Of a stretch of 64,000 bases of DNA, positions 31,788-45,175 are shown piece by piece; the stretch's first letter is position 1; the number at the start of each line of letters is the position of its first letter. The notes beneath the pieces were generated by a model. The model was not told the DNA's origin. It saw nothing but the letters and a program-made list of their open reading frames with translations, and searched no databases. The DNA is from Denticeps clupeoides (taxonomy: Eukaryota; Chordata; Actinopteri; Clupeiformes; Denticipitidae), in assembly GCF_900700375.1 (NCBI RefSeq), contig NW_021629815.1, positions 186,001 to 250,000 of the forward strand. Reading direction: 5' to 3'. A program made the position numbers and the translations under genes.

Positions 31788-34635
31788 GTGAATGATTCCA
31801 AGAGGCGTAATTTTAACAGTTTTATCAGCAATCTTGAACTCATCCCTGAGATCGGCAGAACACCCGAGGCGGCGCACCCTACCCGACCGGGCGGAAGTGC
31901 TCGAAGACGCCGTCGAGACCGTAAACAAAGGCGGGGGAAGCGCGGAGGGCTAAGAGCTAAGCTAAAGCTAACACCACACCGGCTCTCTTTGCCCAGCATT
32001 CTTCTCGCCAATGTACGGTCACTGGTGAACAAAATGGATGAGATTCGACTCCGAATCAACCACAGCAAGAAACTCTGGAACTGCAATGTCATGATTTTCA
32101 CTGAAACATGGCTAAACAATGGAATACCGGACAATGCTATTGCTCTAGCTGAGCACCACATTCTCCGGGCAGACAGAACGGCGGATGACTCCGGTAAGAC
32201 CAGAGGTGGGGGATTGTGCATCTATGTTAACAAAGCCTGGTGCACGAACTCTACTATCATTGGGAGACACTGCTCAGCTAACCTAGAGTTTCTCATGGTT
32301 AAGTGCAGACCGTTCTATCTGCCGCGGGAGTTCACATCCACCATTATAACTGCCACTTACATTCCTCCTGATGCTGATGCCAAGCTTGCTATGAACGAAC
32401 TTCATGCGGCCATCAGTAAACAACAGACTGATCACCCAGAGGCTGCATACATTGTGGCGGGCGATTTTAATCATTCCAATTTGAAGACGGTATTTCCTAA
32501 ATTTCATAAAAACATTCTCTGTCACACCAGAGGAAACAAAACTCTGGATCAAGTTTATACAAACATGGCTGAAGCCTATGCTGTGACCCCCCCTCCCCCA
32601 CTTCGGACAATCAGATCACCTTTCTTTGTTTCTCACCCCCAAGTACTCCCCCCTCATCAACCGTGTGAAGCCATCAGTGAGGACCATCAAAGTGTGGCCA
32701 GCGGGGGCTGACATCACACTCCAGGACAGGTTCCAACACACAGACTGGAGTATGTTTGCTTCACAGGCCACCTGTGGCTCTCACACGGACATCGACATCT
32801 ACACCTCCTCTGTTCTGAACTACATTAACACCACCATAGACACGGTTACTACTCAGAAACAGATCACCACATACCCTAATCAGAAGCCTTGGATGAACAA
32901 GGAGGTGCGTCTCCTGCTGAAGGCACGCAACAATGCCTTCAGATCGGGTGATGCACAGGCCTACGGCATTTCCAGGGTGAACCTGAAGAGGGGCATAAAA
33001 AAGGCCAAGCACTGCTACAAACTAAAGCTAGAGGAATACTTCTCCAATGCTGATCCTCGACGCTTGTGGCAGGGCATTCAGGCCATTACAGACTATAAAC
33101 CCAGCAACTCAGCCCCCACAACCACAGATGTCCTCTTTCTGAATGAGCTCAACGACTTTTATGCTCGCTTTGAAAGAGACAACAAGCAACCTGCTGTCAA
33201 GATCCCCTCATCTACCGACCACTCGCCCATCATACTCACCTCCTCAGATGTTTGCACTGCACTGAGTCGGATAAACGCGCGCAGGGCTGCTGGACCAGAC
33301 GGCATCCCGGGGCGCGTACTTAGAGCATGTGCAGAGCAGCTCGCTGGCGTATTCACGGACATTTTTAACATGTCTCTCGCCCAAGCAGCTGTTCCAACAT
33401 GCCTCAAATCCACCTCCATTGTACCAGTGCCGAAACATTCTAGTCCAACATGCCTGAATGACTACCGCCCTGTAGCACTCACACCCATAATCATGAAGTG
33501 CTTCGAGCGGTTAGTCCTGGCACATCTGAGGGACTTCCTCCCACCAACTCTAGACCCACACCAGTTTGCGTACCGTAGCAATAGGAGCACAGAGGATGCA
33601 GTCTCCATAGCGCTGCACTCTGTACTCACACACCTGGACAAGCAAAACACATATGCACGGATGCTGTTTGTTGATTTCAGCTCAGCATTTAACACTGTCA
33701 TCCCCTCTAAGCTAATCTCTAAACTTAGAGCCCTGGACATCAACACCTCACTTTGCAACTGGATTATGGACTTTCTGACCAGCAGACCACAGCATGTAAG
33801 GTCAGGCCACATCCGCTCCACTACTGTCACGCTCAACACTGGTGTACCACAGGGCTGTGTGCTGAGCCCCTTCCTCTACTCCCTCTTCACCCATGACTGC
33901 CGACCTATGTATGGATCAAACTCCGTTATTAAGTTTGCAGATGACACCACGGTGATAGGTCTCATCGACAACAACGATGAGACTGCCTACAGGGAGGAGG
34001 TCCAGCATCTGGCCACTTGGTGCACAGAAAATAACCTTCTTTTAAACACCACCAAGACCAAGGAGCTCATTGTGGACTTCAGGAGGGAGAGAAGAGGCTC
34101 GCATGATCCCATCCACATCAATGGGATGACTGTGCAGCCTGTTACATCCTTCAAGTTCCTGGGGACCCACATCTCAGAGGACCTGTCCTGGAGCATTAAC
34201 ACCTCCAGCCTGGTCAAGAAGGCTCACCAGCGCCTCTTCTTCTTGAGAACATTAAAAAAGAACCAGCTACCCACTACCATCCTGTTGAACTTTTACCGCT
34301 CTACAATAGAGAGCATCCTTACCAGCTGTCTCACAGTGTGGTATGGAAGCTGCACTGTTGCTGAGCGTAAGGCGATGCAGCGGGTGGTGAAAACTGCCCA
34401 GCGCATCACAGGGACTCCACTTCCATCCATTGAGGAAATCCAGAGGAAGCACTGTCTGCGTCGAGCTCACAGTATTCTTAAGGACTCCTCACACCCGGCC
34501 CACGAACTGTTCTCTCTCCTGCCTTCAGGCAGACGGTTCAGGCTACCACGGACAAGAACCAGCAGACTTAGGAACAGCTTTTTTCCCAGAGCTGTTTCCT
34601 TGCTGAACTCCTCTGCCCCCCCCATTCACTCTTGA
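31788..34635 (+). pseudogene. L2-type LINE copy 2 polyprotein, frameshifted
   Basis: Same protein as copies 1, 3 and 4, but one extra C in the run near 32586-32592 splits it: the endonuclease frame ends at 32711 and the RT frame is open from 32626 to 34635. All endonuclease and RT motifs are otherwise kept. It carries Val, as copy 3 does, in GISRVNLKRG where copies 1 and 4 have Ala. Confidence 0.88.
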
Positions 34636-34870
34636 TAATCACTGCACTGCACATATCACTTTGTACTGCACATATCACTTTGTACTGCACATATCACCTT
34701 ATGTATAGCACATATCACTTTATGTATATATATATATAACTTAACTTATTTGAACTGTATCCTGCACTTGCTGCTTATTGCACTTCTGGTTAGACCTAAA
34801 CTACATTTCGTTGCCCTGTACTTGTACATGTGTAATGACAATAAAGTTGAATCTAATCTAATCTAATCTA
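31807..34870 (+). mobile_element. L2-type LINE, copy 2
   Basis: Same 5' and 3' ends and same site as copy 1 (AAGAGGC / ATCAGTGGC), 7806 bp further on. Confidence 0.92.
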
Positions 34871-34914
34871 ATCAGTGGCTCATTTTTAGTTAATGAAAAA
34901 GTAGTTCCCTTTTC

Positions 34915-34996
34915 CGCTGCGAGCAGGGTTTGAACCTGCGCAGGGAGACCCCATTGGATTTCGAGTCCAACGCCTTAACCACTCGGCCATCGCAGC
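34915..34996 (-). tRNA. tRNA-Ser(CGA), copy 9
   Basis: Matches the reference; LINE copy 2 lies 44 bp past its 3' end. Confidence 0.95.
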
Positions 34997-35712
34997 TTTT
35001 AAATAAAGAAAAAAAAGCAGCTCTGTGAGAAGGGGCTTGAATTTGCATCAGGAGACCGTCTTGAAGTCAATCATCTGATTGAGACATTTCTTGGCATTTT
35101 AATGACTGCCATTCAATTGGTGAAGAGGGCAGTTCCTACAAACACTGCAAGCAGTGATCAAGCATGTGCAAGAAGAGACCATTGATAATCAAATCCAACA
35201 CCTTAACCACTCTGCCATTGCAACTAAATAGTGCTCGTGATTGTTTAAAAAAGAGAATAGCTTTCATATTAGTGAACTGGACATCCTGAATGTGAACTTT
35301 GAATTCCATACAATCTCACTATAGAAGAGTAAAATGCTTAGACAAATATTATGAGCATTGTTAAAACCAGAAACTTGTTTTTTTCTCAATCAGTTTCAAA
35401 CTATATGGTAGGATTAAAAATGTATAAGTGAGAACATCATTGGAATTCATTTTTCAGATCACCTGAGATTTGATCTTGAAGTAATGGCAACATAACATTC
35501 AAGCCACATATGAATGAGTGGATTACATATTTTGCTTAAGCTTGAAACAATAAGCATGAACACAAGTTCTCACTGAGGCTTGAACTGTGATCAATGGATT
35601 TAGAGTGCTGATTGTTAAACTTTAAACCATGGAGCCCACAATAAACATCTTCTTACAGCTTTGAATTGCAAAACACATGCATTTAAATAAACTGCTTTTT
35701 GACATTAAGTTA

Positions 35713-35784
35713 AGGTCCCACCGAGATTTGAACTCGGATCGCTGGATTCAAAGTCCAGCGTGCTAACCATTACACCATGGAACC
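35713..35784 (-). tRNA. tRNA-Gln(TTG), copy 9
   Basis: Identical to the reference tRNA-Gln. Confidence 0.95.
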
Positions 35785-36504
35785 TACCACTTAAGCAGGC
35801 AAGTGATTGTCATTGTGATAAACTGCAGAAAAAACCTGGAGCACACAATGAAATGAGTCCTCTGGGTTTAACCCATCACCCTTAGTGAGTGTTGGGCAGC
35901 CATGAAAGGCTTCCGGTGAGCAGACGGTACCTTGAAGTTGCACATTGGTGGTGAACCTAGACTGAATGTCTTCTTACAGCTGTGAATTGCATCAAATGGC
36001 TGCTGAACATGCTGGGAACACAAGCATGTCTAGCATACATTTCTTGCTTAAGCGTCCAACAACAAACTTCAGGGTAAGGCCACACTGAGTTTTGAACTCA
36101 GGTCATTAGATTCAGAGTGCTAACCATCGCAGCATGGAACCCCATGACGTTTTTACTTAATGAGGTGACTTACTATTTCACCAACAAGAAGACCAGCTCA
36201 GTAAGAAAATCCAAACCACAGCCAGGCTTTTTCCATGAATTCAAGAAGAACAAGTATGTGAACGGGCTTTGAACCGGAACAAGGAGATCCCATTGGCTTA
36301 AAGGGCAGAATCCCTAAGCACGTAGACGTCAAAAACAAAGACGAGACAAAAGTGCAACTGTTAAGCTATTAATTCTTTTAGAAAGGCGTTCATTTAAAGA
36401 TATTAGTGGCTGATAAATGCAAAGTTAGTGAAACAACATAAGTGAATGATTCCAAGAGGCATCAGTGGCTCATTTTTAGTTAATGAAAAAGTAGTTCCCT
36501 TTTC

Positions 36505-36586
36505 CGCTGCGAGCAGGGTTTGAACCTGCGCAGGGAGACCCCATTGGATTTCGAGTCCAACGCCTTAACCACTCGGCCATCGCAGC
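36505..36586 (-). tRNA. tRNA-Ser(CGA), copy 10
   Basis: Matches the reference tRNA-Ser. Confidence 0.95.
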
Positions 36587-37302
36587 TTTTAAATAAAGAA
36601 AAAAAAGCAGCTCTGTGAGAAGGGGCTTAAATTTGCATCAGGAGACCGTCTTGAAGTCAATCATCTGATTGAGACATTTCTTGGCATTTTAATGACTGCC
36701 ATTCAATTGGTGAAGAGGGCAGTTCCTACAAACACTGCAAGCAGTGATCAAGCATGTGCAAGAAGAGACCATTGATAATCAAATCCAACACCTTAACCAT
36801 TCTGCCATTGCAACTAAATAGTGCTCGTGATTGTTTAAAAAAGAGAATAGCTTTCATATTAGTGAACTGGACATCCTGAATGTGAACTTTGAATTCCATA
36901 CAATCTCACTATAGAAGAGTAAAATGCTTAGACAAATATTATGAGCATTGTTAAAACCAGAAACTTGTTTTTTTCTCAATCAGTTTCAAACTATATGGTA
37001 GGATTAAAAATGTATAAGTGAGAACATCATTGGAATTCATTTTTCAGATCACCTGAGATTTGATCTTGAATTAATGGCAACATAACATTCAAGCCACATA
37101 TGAATAAGTGGATTACATATTTTGCTTAAGCTTGAAACAATAAGCATGAACACAAGTTCTCACTGAGGCTTGAACTGTGATCAATGGATTTAGAGTGCTG
37201 ATTGTTAAACGTTAAACCATGGAGCCCACAATAAACATCTTCTTACAGCTTTGAATTGCAAAACACATGCATTTAAATAAACTGCTTTTTGACATTAAGT
37301 TA

Positions 37303-37374
37303 AGGTCCCACCGAGATTTGAACTCGGATCGCTGGATTCAAAGTCCAGCGTGCTAACCATTACACCATGGAACC
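37303..37374 (-). tRNA. tRNA-Gln(TTG), copy 10
   Basis: Identical to the reference tRNA-Gln. Confidence 0.95.
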
Positions 37375-38083
37375 TACCACTTAAGAAGGCAAGTGATTGT
37401 CATTGTGATAAACTGCAGAAAAAACCTGGAGCACACAATGAAATGAGTCCTCTGGGTTTAACCCATCACCCTTAGTGAGTGTTGGGCAGCCATGAAAGGC
37501 TTCCGGTGAGCAGACGGTACCTTGAAGTTGCACATTGGTGGTGAACCTAGACTGAATGTCTTCTTACAGCTGTGAATTGCATCAAATGGCTGCTGAACAT
37601 GCTGGGAACACAAGCATGTCTAGCATACATTTCTTGCTTAAGCGTCCAACAACAAACTTCAGGGTAAGGCCACACTGAGTTTTGAACTCAGGTCATTAGA
37701 TTCAGAGTGCTAACCATCGCAGCATGGAACCCCATGACGTTTTTACTTAATGAGGTGACTTACTATTTCACCAACAAGAAGACCAGCTCAGTAAGAAAAT
37801 CCAAACCACAGCCAGGCTTTTTCCATGAATTCAAGAAGAACAAGTATGTGAACGGGCTTTGAACCGGAACAAGGAGATCCCATTGGCTTAAAGGGCAGAC
37901 GTAGACGTCAAAAACAAAGACGAGACAAAAGTGCAACTGTTAAGCTATTAATTCTTTTAGAAAGGCGTTCATTTAAACATATTAGTGGCTGATACATGCA
38001 AAGTTAGTGAAACAACATAAGTGAATGATTCCAAGAGGCATCAGTGGCTCATTTTTAGTTAATGAAAAAGTAGTTCCCTTTTC

Positions 38084-38165
38084 CGCTGCGAGCAGGGTTT
38101 GAACCTGCGCAGGGAGACCCCATTGGATTTCGAGTCCAACGCCTTAACCACTCGGCCATCGCAGC
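38084..38165 (-). tRNA. tRNA-Ser(CGA), copy 11
   Basis: Matches the reference tRNA-Ser. Confidence 0.95.
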
Positions 38166-38882
38166 TTTTAAATAAAGAAAAAAAAGCAGCTCTGTGAGAA
38201 GGGGCTTGAATTTGCATCAGGAGACCGTCTTGAAGTCAATCATCTGATTGAGACATTTCTTGGCATTTTAATGACTGCCATTCAATTGGTGAAGAGGGCA
38301 GTTCCTACAAACACTGCAAGCAGTGATCAAGCATGTGCAAGAAGAGACCATTGATAATCAAATCCAACACCTTAACCACTTCTGCCATTGCAACTAAATA
38401 GTGCTCGTGATTGTTTAAAAAAGAGAATAGCTTTCATATTAGTGAACTGGACATCCTGAATGTGAACTTTGAATTCCATACAATCTCACTATAGAAGAGT
38501 AAAATGCTTAGACAAATATTATGAGCATTGTTAAAACCAGAAACTTGTTTTTTTCTCAATCAGTTTCAAACTATATGGTAGGATTAAAAATGTATAAGTG
38601 AGAACATCATTGGAATTCATTTTTCAGATCACCTGAGATTTGATCTTGAATTAATGGCAACATAACATTCAAGCCACATATGAATAAGTGGATTACATAT
38701 TTTGCTTAAGCTTGAAACAATAAGCATGAACACAAGTTCTCACTGAGGCTTGAACTGTGATCAATGGATTTAGAGTGCTGATTGTTAAACGTTAAACCAT
38801 GGAGCCCACAATAAACATCTTCTTACAGCTTTGAATTGCAAAACACATGCATTTAAATAAACTGCTTTTTGACATTAAGTTA

Positions 38883-38954
38883 AGGTCCCACCGAGATTTG
38901 AACTCGGATCGCTGGATTCAAAGTCCAGCGTGCTAACCATTACACCATGGAACC
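38883..38954 (-). tRNA. tRNA-Gln(TTG), copy 11
   Basis: Identical to the reference tRNA-Gln. Confidence 0.95.
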
Positions 38955-39600
38955 TACCACTTAAGCAGGCAAGTGATTGTCATTGTGATAAACTGCAGAA
39001 AAAACCTGGAGCACACAATGAAATGAGTCCTCTGGGTTTAACCCATCACCCTTAGTGAGTGTTGGGCAGCCATGAAAGGCTTCCGGTGAGCAGACGGTAC
39101 CTTGAAGTTGCACATTGGTGGTGAACCTAGACTGAATGTCTTCTTACAGCTGTGAATTGCATCAAATGGCTGCTGAACATGCTGGGAACACAAGCATGTC
39201 TAGCATACATTTCTTGCTTAAGCGTCCAACAACAAACTTCAGGGTAAGGCCACACTGAGTTTTGAACTCAGGTCATTAGATTCAGAGTGCTAACCATCGC
39301 AGCATGGAACCCCATGACGTTTTTACTTAATGAGGTGACTTACTATTTCACCAACAAGAAGACCAGCTCAGTAAGAAAATCCAAACCACAGCCAGGCTTT
39401 TTCCATGAATTCAAGAAGAACAAGTATGTGAACGGGCTTTGAACCGGAACAAGGAGATCCCATTGGCTTAAAGGGCAGACGTAGACGTCAAAAACAAAGA
39501 CGAGACAAAAGTGCAACTGTTAAGCTATTAATTCTTTTAGAAAGGCGTTCATTTAAAGATATTAGTGGCTGATACATGCAAAGTTAGTGAAACAACATAA

Positions 39601-42447
39601 GTGAATGATTCCAAGAGGCGTAATTTTAACAGTTTTATCAGCAATCTTGAACTCATCCCTGAGATCGGCAGAACACCCGAGGCGGCGCACCCTACCCGAC
39701 CGGGCGGAAGTGCTCGAAGACGCCGTCGAGACCGTAAACAAAGGCGGGGGAAGCGCGGAGGGCTAAGAGCTAAGCTAAAGCTAACACCACACCGGCTCTC
39801 TTTGCCCAGCATTCTTCTCGCCAATGTACGGTCACTGGTGAACAAAATGGATGAGATTCGACTCCGAATCAACCACAGCAAGAAACTCTGGAACTGCAAT
39901 GTCATGATTTTCACTGAAACATGGCTAAACAATGGAATACCGGACAATGCTATTGCTCTAGCTGAGCACCACATTCTCCGGGCAGACAGAACGGCGGATG
40001 ACTCCGGTAAGACCAGAGGTGGGGGATTGTGCATCTATGTTAACAAAGCCTGGTGCACGAACTCTACTATCATTGGGAGACACTGCTCAGCTAACCTAGA
40101 GTTTCTCATGGTTAAGTGCAGACCGTTCTATCTGCCGCGGGAGTTCACATCCACCATTATAACTGCCACTTACATTCCTCCTGATGCTGATGCCAAGCTT
40201 GCTATGAACGAACTTCATGCGGCCATCAGTAAACAACAGACTGATCACCCAGAGGCTGCATACATTGTGGCGGGCGATTTTAATCATTCCAATTTGAAGA
40301 CGGTATTTCCTAAATTTCATAAAAACATTCTCTGTCACACCAGAGGAAACAAAACTCTGGATCAAGTTTATACAAACATGGCTGAAGCCTATGCTGTGAC
40401 CCCCCTCCCCCACTTCGGACAATCAGATCACCTTTCTTTGTTTCTCACCCCCAAGTACTCCCCCCTCATCAACCGTGTGAAGCCATCAGTGAGGACCATC
40501 AAAGTGTGGCCAGCGGGGGCTGACATCACACTCCAGGACAGGTTCCAACACACAGACTGGAGTATGTTTGCTTCACAGGCCACCTGTGGCTCTCACACGG
40601 ACATCGACATCTACACCTCCTCTGTTCTGAACTACATTAACACCACCATAGACACGGTTACTACTCAGAAACAGATCACCACATACCCTAATCAGAAGCC
40701 TTGGATGAACAAGGAGGTGCGTCTCCTGCTGAAGGCACGCAACAATGCCTTCAGATCGGGTGATGCACAGGCCTACGGCATTTCCAGGGTGAACCTGAAG
40801 AGGGGCATAAAAAAGGCCAAGCACTGCTACAAACTAAAGCTAGAGGAATACTTCTCCAATGCTGATCCTCGACGCTTGTGGCAGGGCATTCAGGCCATTA
40901 CAGACTATAAACCCAGCAACTCAGCCCCCACAACCACAGATGTCCTCTTTCTGAATGAGCTCAACGACTTTTATGCTCGCTTTGAAAGAGACAACAAGCA
41001 ACCTGCTGTCAAGATCCCCTCATCTACCGACCACTCGCCCATCATACTCACCTCCTCAGATGTTTGCACTGCACTGAGTCGGATAAACGCGCGCAGGGCT
41101 GCTGGACCAGACGGCATCCCGGGGCGCGTACTTAGAGCATGTGCAGAGCAGCTCGCTGGCGTATTCACGGACATTTTTAACATGTCTCTCGCCCAAGCAG
41201 CTGTTCCAACATGCCTCAAATCCACCTCCATTGTACCAGTGCCGAAACATTCTAGTCCAACATGCCTGAATGACTACCGCCCTGTAGCACTCACACCCAT
41301 AATCATGAAGTGCTTCGAGCGGTTAGTCCTGGCACATCTGAGGGACTTCCTCCCACCAACTCTAGACCCACACCAGTTTGCGTACCGTAGCAATAGGAGC
41401 ACAGAGGATGCAGTCTCCATAGCGCTGCACTCTGTACTCACACACCTGGACAAGCAAAACACATATGCACGGATGCTGTTTGTTGATTTCAGCTCAGCAT
41501 TTAACACTGTCATCCCCTCTAAGCTAATCTCTAAACTTAGAGCCCTGGACATCAACACCTCACTTTGCAACTGGATTATGGACTTTCTGACCAGCAGACC
41601 ACAGCATGTAAGGTCAGGCCACATCCGCTCCACTACTGTCACGCTCAACACTGGTGTACCACAGGGCTGTGTGCTGAGCCCCTTCCTCTACTCCCTCTTC
41701 ACCCATGACTGCCGACCTATGTATGGATCAAACTCCGTTATTAAGTTTGCAGATGACACCACGGTGATAGGTCTCATCGACAACAACGATGAGACTGCCT
41801 ACAGGGAGGAGGTCCAGCATCTGGCCACTTGGTGCACAGAAAATAACCTTCTTTTAAACACCACCAAGACCAAGGAGCTCATTGTGGACTTCAGGAGGGA
41901 GAGAAGAGGCTCGCATGATCCCATCCACATCAATGGGATGACTGTGCAGCCTGTTACATCCTTCAAGTTCCTGGGGACCCACATCTCAGAGGACCTGTCC
42001 TGGAGCATTAACACCTCCAGCCTGGTCAAGAAGGCTCACCAGCGCCTCTTCTTCTTGAGAACATTAAAAAAGAACCAGCTACCCACTACCATCCTGTTGA
42101 ACTTTTACCGCTCTACAATAGAGAGCATCCTTACCAGCTGTCTCACAGTGTGGTATGGAAGCTGCACTGTTGCTGAGCGTAAGGCGATGCAGCGGGTGGT
42201 GAAAACTGCCCAGCGCATCACAGGGACTCCACTTCCATCCATTGAGGAAATCCAGAGGAAGCACTGTCTGCGTCGAGCTCACAGTATTCTTAAGGACTCC
42301 TCACACCCGGCCCACGAACTGTTCTCTCTCCTGCCTTCAGGCAGACGGTTCAGGCTACCACGGACAAGAACCAGCAGACTTAGGAACAGCTTTTTTCCCA
42401 GAGCTGTTTCCTTGCTGAACTCCTCTGCCCCCCCCATTCACTCTTGA
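39601..42447 (+). CDS. L2-type LINE copy 3 polyprotein, 5'-truncated, otherwise open
   Basis: 948 codons open from the array TAA to a natural stop after SAPPIHS. Motifs are as in copy 1. Val in GISRVNLKRG. The first codon of the open frame is GTG in array DNA, so the true start is missing. Confidence 0.88.
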   Translation: MNDSKRRNFNSFISNLELIPEIGRTPEAAHPTRPGGSARRRRRDRKQRRGKRGGLRAKLKLTPHRLSLPSILLANVRSLVNKMDEIRLRINHSKKLWNCNVMIFTETWLNNGIPDNAIALAEHHILRADRTADDSGKTRGGGLCIYVNKAWCTNSTIIGRHCSANLEFLMVKCRPFYLPREFTSTIITATYIPPDADAKLAMNELHAAISKQQTDHPEAAYIVAGDFNHSNLKTVFPKFHKNILCHTRGNKTLDQVYTNMAEAYAVTPLPHFGQSDHLSLFLTPKYSPLINRVKPSVRTIKVWPAGADITLQDRFQHTDWSMFASQATCGSHTDIDIYTSSVLNYINTTIDTVTTQKQITTYPNQKPWMNKEVRLLLKARNNAFRSGDAQAYGISRVNLKRGIKKAKHCYKLKLEEYFSNADPRRLWQGIQAITDYKPSNSAPTTTDVLFLNELNDFYARFERDNKQPAVKIPSSTDHSPIILTSSDVCTALSRINARRAAGPDGIPGRVLRACAEQLAGVFTDIFNMSLAQAAVPTCLKSTSIVPVPKHSSPTCLNDYRPVALTPIIMKCFERLVLAHLRDFLPPTLDPHQFAYRSNRSTEDAVSIALHSVLTHLDKQNTYARMLFVDFSSAFNTVIPSKLISKLRALDINTSLCNWIMDFLTSRPQHVRSGHIRSTTVTLNTGVPQGCVLSPFLYSLFTHDCRPMYGSNSVIKFADDTTVIGLIDNNDETAYREEVQHLATWCTENNLLLNTTKTKELIVDFRRERRGSHDPIHINGMTVQPVTSFKFLGTHISEDLSWSINTSSLVKKAHQRLFFLRTLKKNQLPTTILLNFYRSTIESILTSCLTVWYGSCTVAERKAMQRVVKTAQRITGTPLPSIEEIQRKHCLRRAHSILKDSSHPAHELFSLLPSGRRFRLPRTRTSRLRNSFFPRAVSLLNSSAPPIHS

Positions 42448-42682
42448 TAATCACTGCACTGCACATATCACTTTGTACTGCACATATCACTTTGTACTGC
42501 ACATATCACCTTATGTATAGCACATATCACTTTATGTATATATATATATAACTTAACTTATTTGAACTGTATCCTGCACTTGCTGCTTATTGCACTTCTG
42601 GTTAGACCTAAACTACATTTCGTTGCCCTGTACTTGTACATGTGTAATGACAATAAAGTTGAATCTAATCTAATCTAATCTA
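39620..42682 (+). mobile_element. L2-type LINE, copy 3
   Basis: 3063 bp, same ends and site as copy 1, 7813 bp after copy 2. Confidence 0.92.
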
Positions 42683-42726
42683 ATCAGTGGCTCATTTTTA
42701 GTTAATGAAAAAGTAGTTCCCTTTTC

Positions 42727-42808
42727 CGCTGCGAGCAGGGTTTGAACCTGCGCAGGGAGACCCCATTGGATTTCGAGTCCAACGCCTTAACCACTCGGCC
42801 ATCGCAGC
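42727..42808 (-). tRNA. tRNA-Ser(CGA), copy 12
   Basis: Matches the reference; next to LINE copy 3. Confidence 0.95.
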
Positions 42809-43524
42809 TTTTAAATAAAGAAAAAAAAGCAGCTCTGTGAGAAGGGGCTTGAATTTGCATCAGGAGACCGTCTTGAAGTCAATCATCTGATTGAGACATT
42901 TCTTGGCATTTTAATGACTGCCATTCAATTGGTGAAGAGGGCAGTTCCTACAAACACTGCAAGCAGTGATCAAGCATGTGCAAGAAGAGACCATTGATAA
43001 TCAAATCCAACACCTTAACCACTCTGCCATTGCAACTAAATAGTGCTCGTGATTGTTTAAAAAAGAGAATAGCTTTCATATTAGTGAACTGGACATCCTG
43101 AATGTGAACTTTGAATTCCATACAATCTCACTATAGAAGAGTAAAATGCTTAGACAAATATTATGAGCATTGTTAAAACCAGAAACTTGTTTTTTTCTCA
43201 ATCAGTTTCAAACTATATGGTAGGATTAAAAATGTATAAGTGAGAACATCATTGGAATTCATTTTTCAGATCACCTGAGATTTGATCTTGAAGTAATGGC
43301 AACATAACATTCAAGCCACATATGAATGAGTGGATTACATATTTTGCTTAAGCTTGAAACAATAAGCATGAACACAAGTTCTCACTGAGGCTTGAACTGT
43401 GATCAATGGATTTAGAGTGCTGATTGTTAAACTTTAAACCATGGAGCCCACAATAAACATCTTCTTACAGCTTTGAATTGCAAAACACATGCATTTAAAT
43501 AAACTGCTTTTTGACATTAAGTTA

Positions 43525-43596
43525 AGGTCCCACCGAGATTTGAACTCGGATCGCTGGATTCAAAGTCCAGCGTGCTAACCATTACACCATGGAACC
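43525..43596 (-). tRNA. tRNA-Gln(TTG), copy 12
   Basis: Identical to the reference tRNA-Gln. Confidence 0.95.
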
Positions 43597-44305
43597 TACC
43601 ACTTAAGCAGGCAAGTGATTGTCATTGTGATAAACTGCAGAAAAAACCTGGAGCACACAATGAAATGAGTCCTCTGGGTTTAACCCATCACCCTTAGTGA
43701 GTGTTGGGCAGCCATGAAAGGCTTCCGGTGAGCAGACGGTACCTTGAAGTTGCACATTGGTGGTGAACCTAGACTGAATGTCTTCTTACAGCTGTGAATT
43801 GCATCAAATGGCTGCTGAACATGCTGGGAACACAAGCATGTCTAGCATACATTTCTTGCTTAAGCGTCCAACAACAAACTTCAGGGTAAGGCCACACTGA
43901 GTTTTGAACTCAGGTCATTAGATTCAGAGTGCTAACCATCGCAGCATGGAACCCCATGACGTTTTTACTTAATGAGGTGACTTACCATTTCACCAACAAG
44001 AAGACCAGCTCAGTAAGAAAATCCAAACCACAGCCAGGCTTTTTCCATGAATTCAAGAAGAACAAGTATGTGAACGGGCTTTGAACCGGAACAAGGAGAT
44101 CCCATTGGCTTAAAGGGCAGACGTAGACGTCAAAAACAAAGACGAGACAAAAGTGCAACTGTTAAGCTATTAATTCTTTTAGAAAGGCGTTCATTTAAAG
44201 ATATTAGTGGCTGATACATGCAAAGTTAGTGAAACAACATAAGTGAATGATTCCAAGAGGCATCAGTGGCTCATTTTTAGTTAATGAAAAAGTAGTTCCC
44301 TTTTC

Positions 44306-44387
44306 CGCTGCGAGCAGGGTTTGAACCTGCGCAGGGAGACCCCATTGGATTTCGAGTCCAACGCCTTAACCACTCGGCCATCGCAGC
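44306..44387 (-). tRNA. tRNA-Ser(CGA), copy 13
   Basis: Matches the reference tRNA-Ser. Confidence 0.95.
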
Positions 44388-45103
44388 TTTTAAATAAAGA
44401 AAAAAAAGCAGCTCTGTGAGAAGGGGCTTAAATTTGCATCAGGAGACCGTCTTGAAGTCAATCATCTGATTGAGACATTTCTTGGCATTTTAATGACTGC
44501 CATTCAATTGGTGAAGAGGGCAGTTCCTACAAACACTGCAAGCAGTGATCAAGCATGTGCAAGAAGAGACCATTGATAATCAAATCCAACACCTTAACCA
44601 TTCTGCCATTGCAACTAAATAGTGCTCGTGATTGTTTAAAAAAGAGAATAGCTTTCATATTAGTGAACTGGACATCCTGAATGTGAACTTTGAATTCCAT
44701 ACAATCTCACTATAGAAGAGTAAAATGCTTAGACAAATATTATGAGCATTGTTAAAACCAGAAACTTGTTTTTTTCTCAATCAGTTTCAAACTATATGGT
44801 AGGATTAAAAATGTATAAGTGAGAACATCATTGGAATTCATTTTTCAGATCACCTGAGATTTGATCTTGAATTAATGGCAACATAACATTCAAGCCACAT
44901 ATGAATGAGTGGATTACATATTTTGCTTAAGCTTGAAACAATAAGCATGAACACAAGTTCTCACTGAGGCTTGAACTGTGATCAATGGATTTAGAGTGCT
45001 GATTGTTAAACGTTAAACCATGGAGCCCACAATAAACATCTTCTTACAGCTTTGAATTGCAAAACACATGCATTTAAATAAACTGCTTTTTGACATTAAG
45101 TTA

Positions 45104-45175
45104 AGGTCCCACCGAGATTTGAACTCGGATCGCTGGATTCAAAGTCCAGCGTGCTAACCATTACACCATGGAACC
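45104..45175 (-). tRNA. tRNA-Gln(TTG), copy 13
   Basis: Identical to the reference tRNA-Gln. Confidence 0.95.
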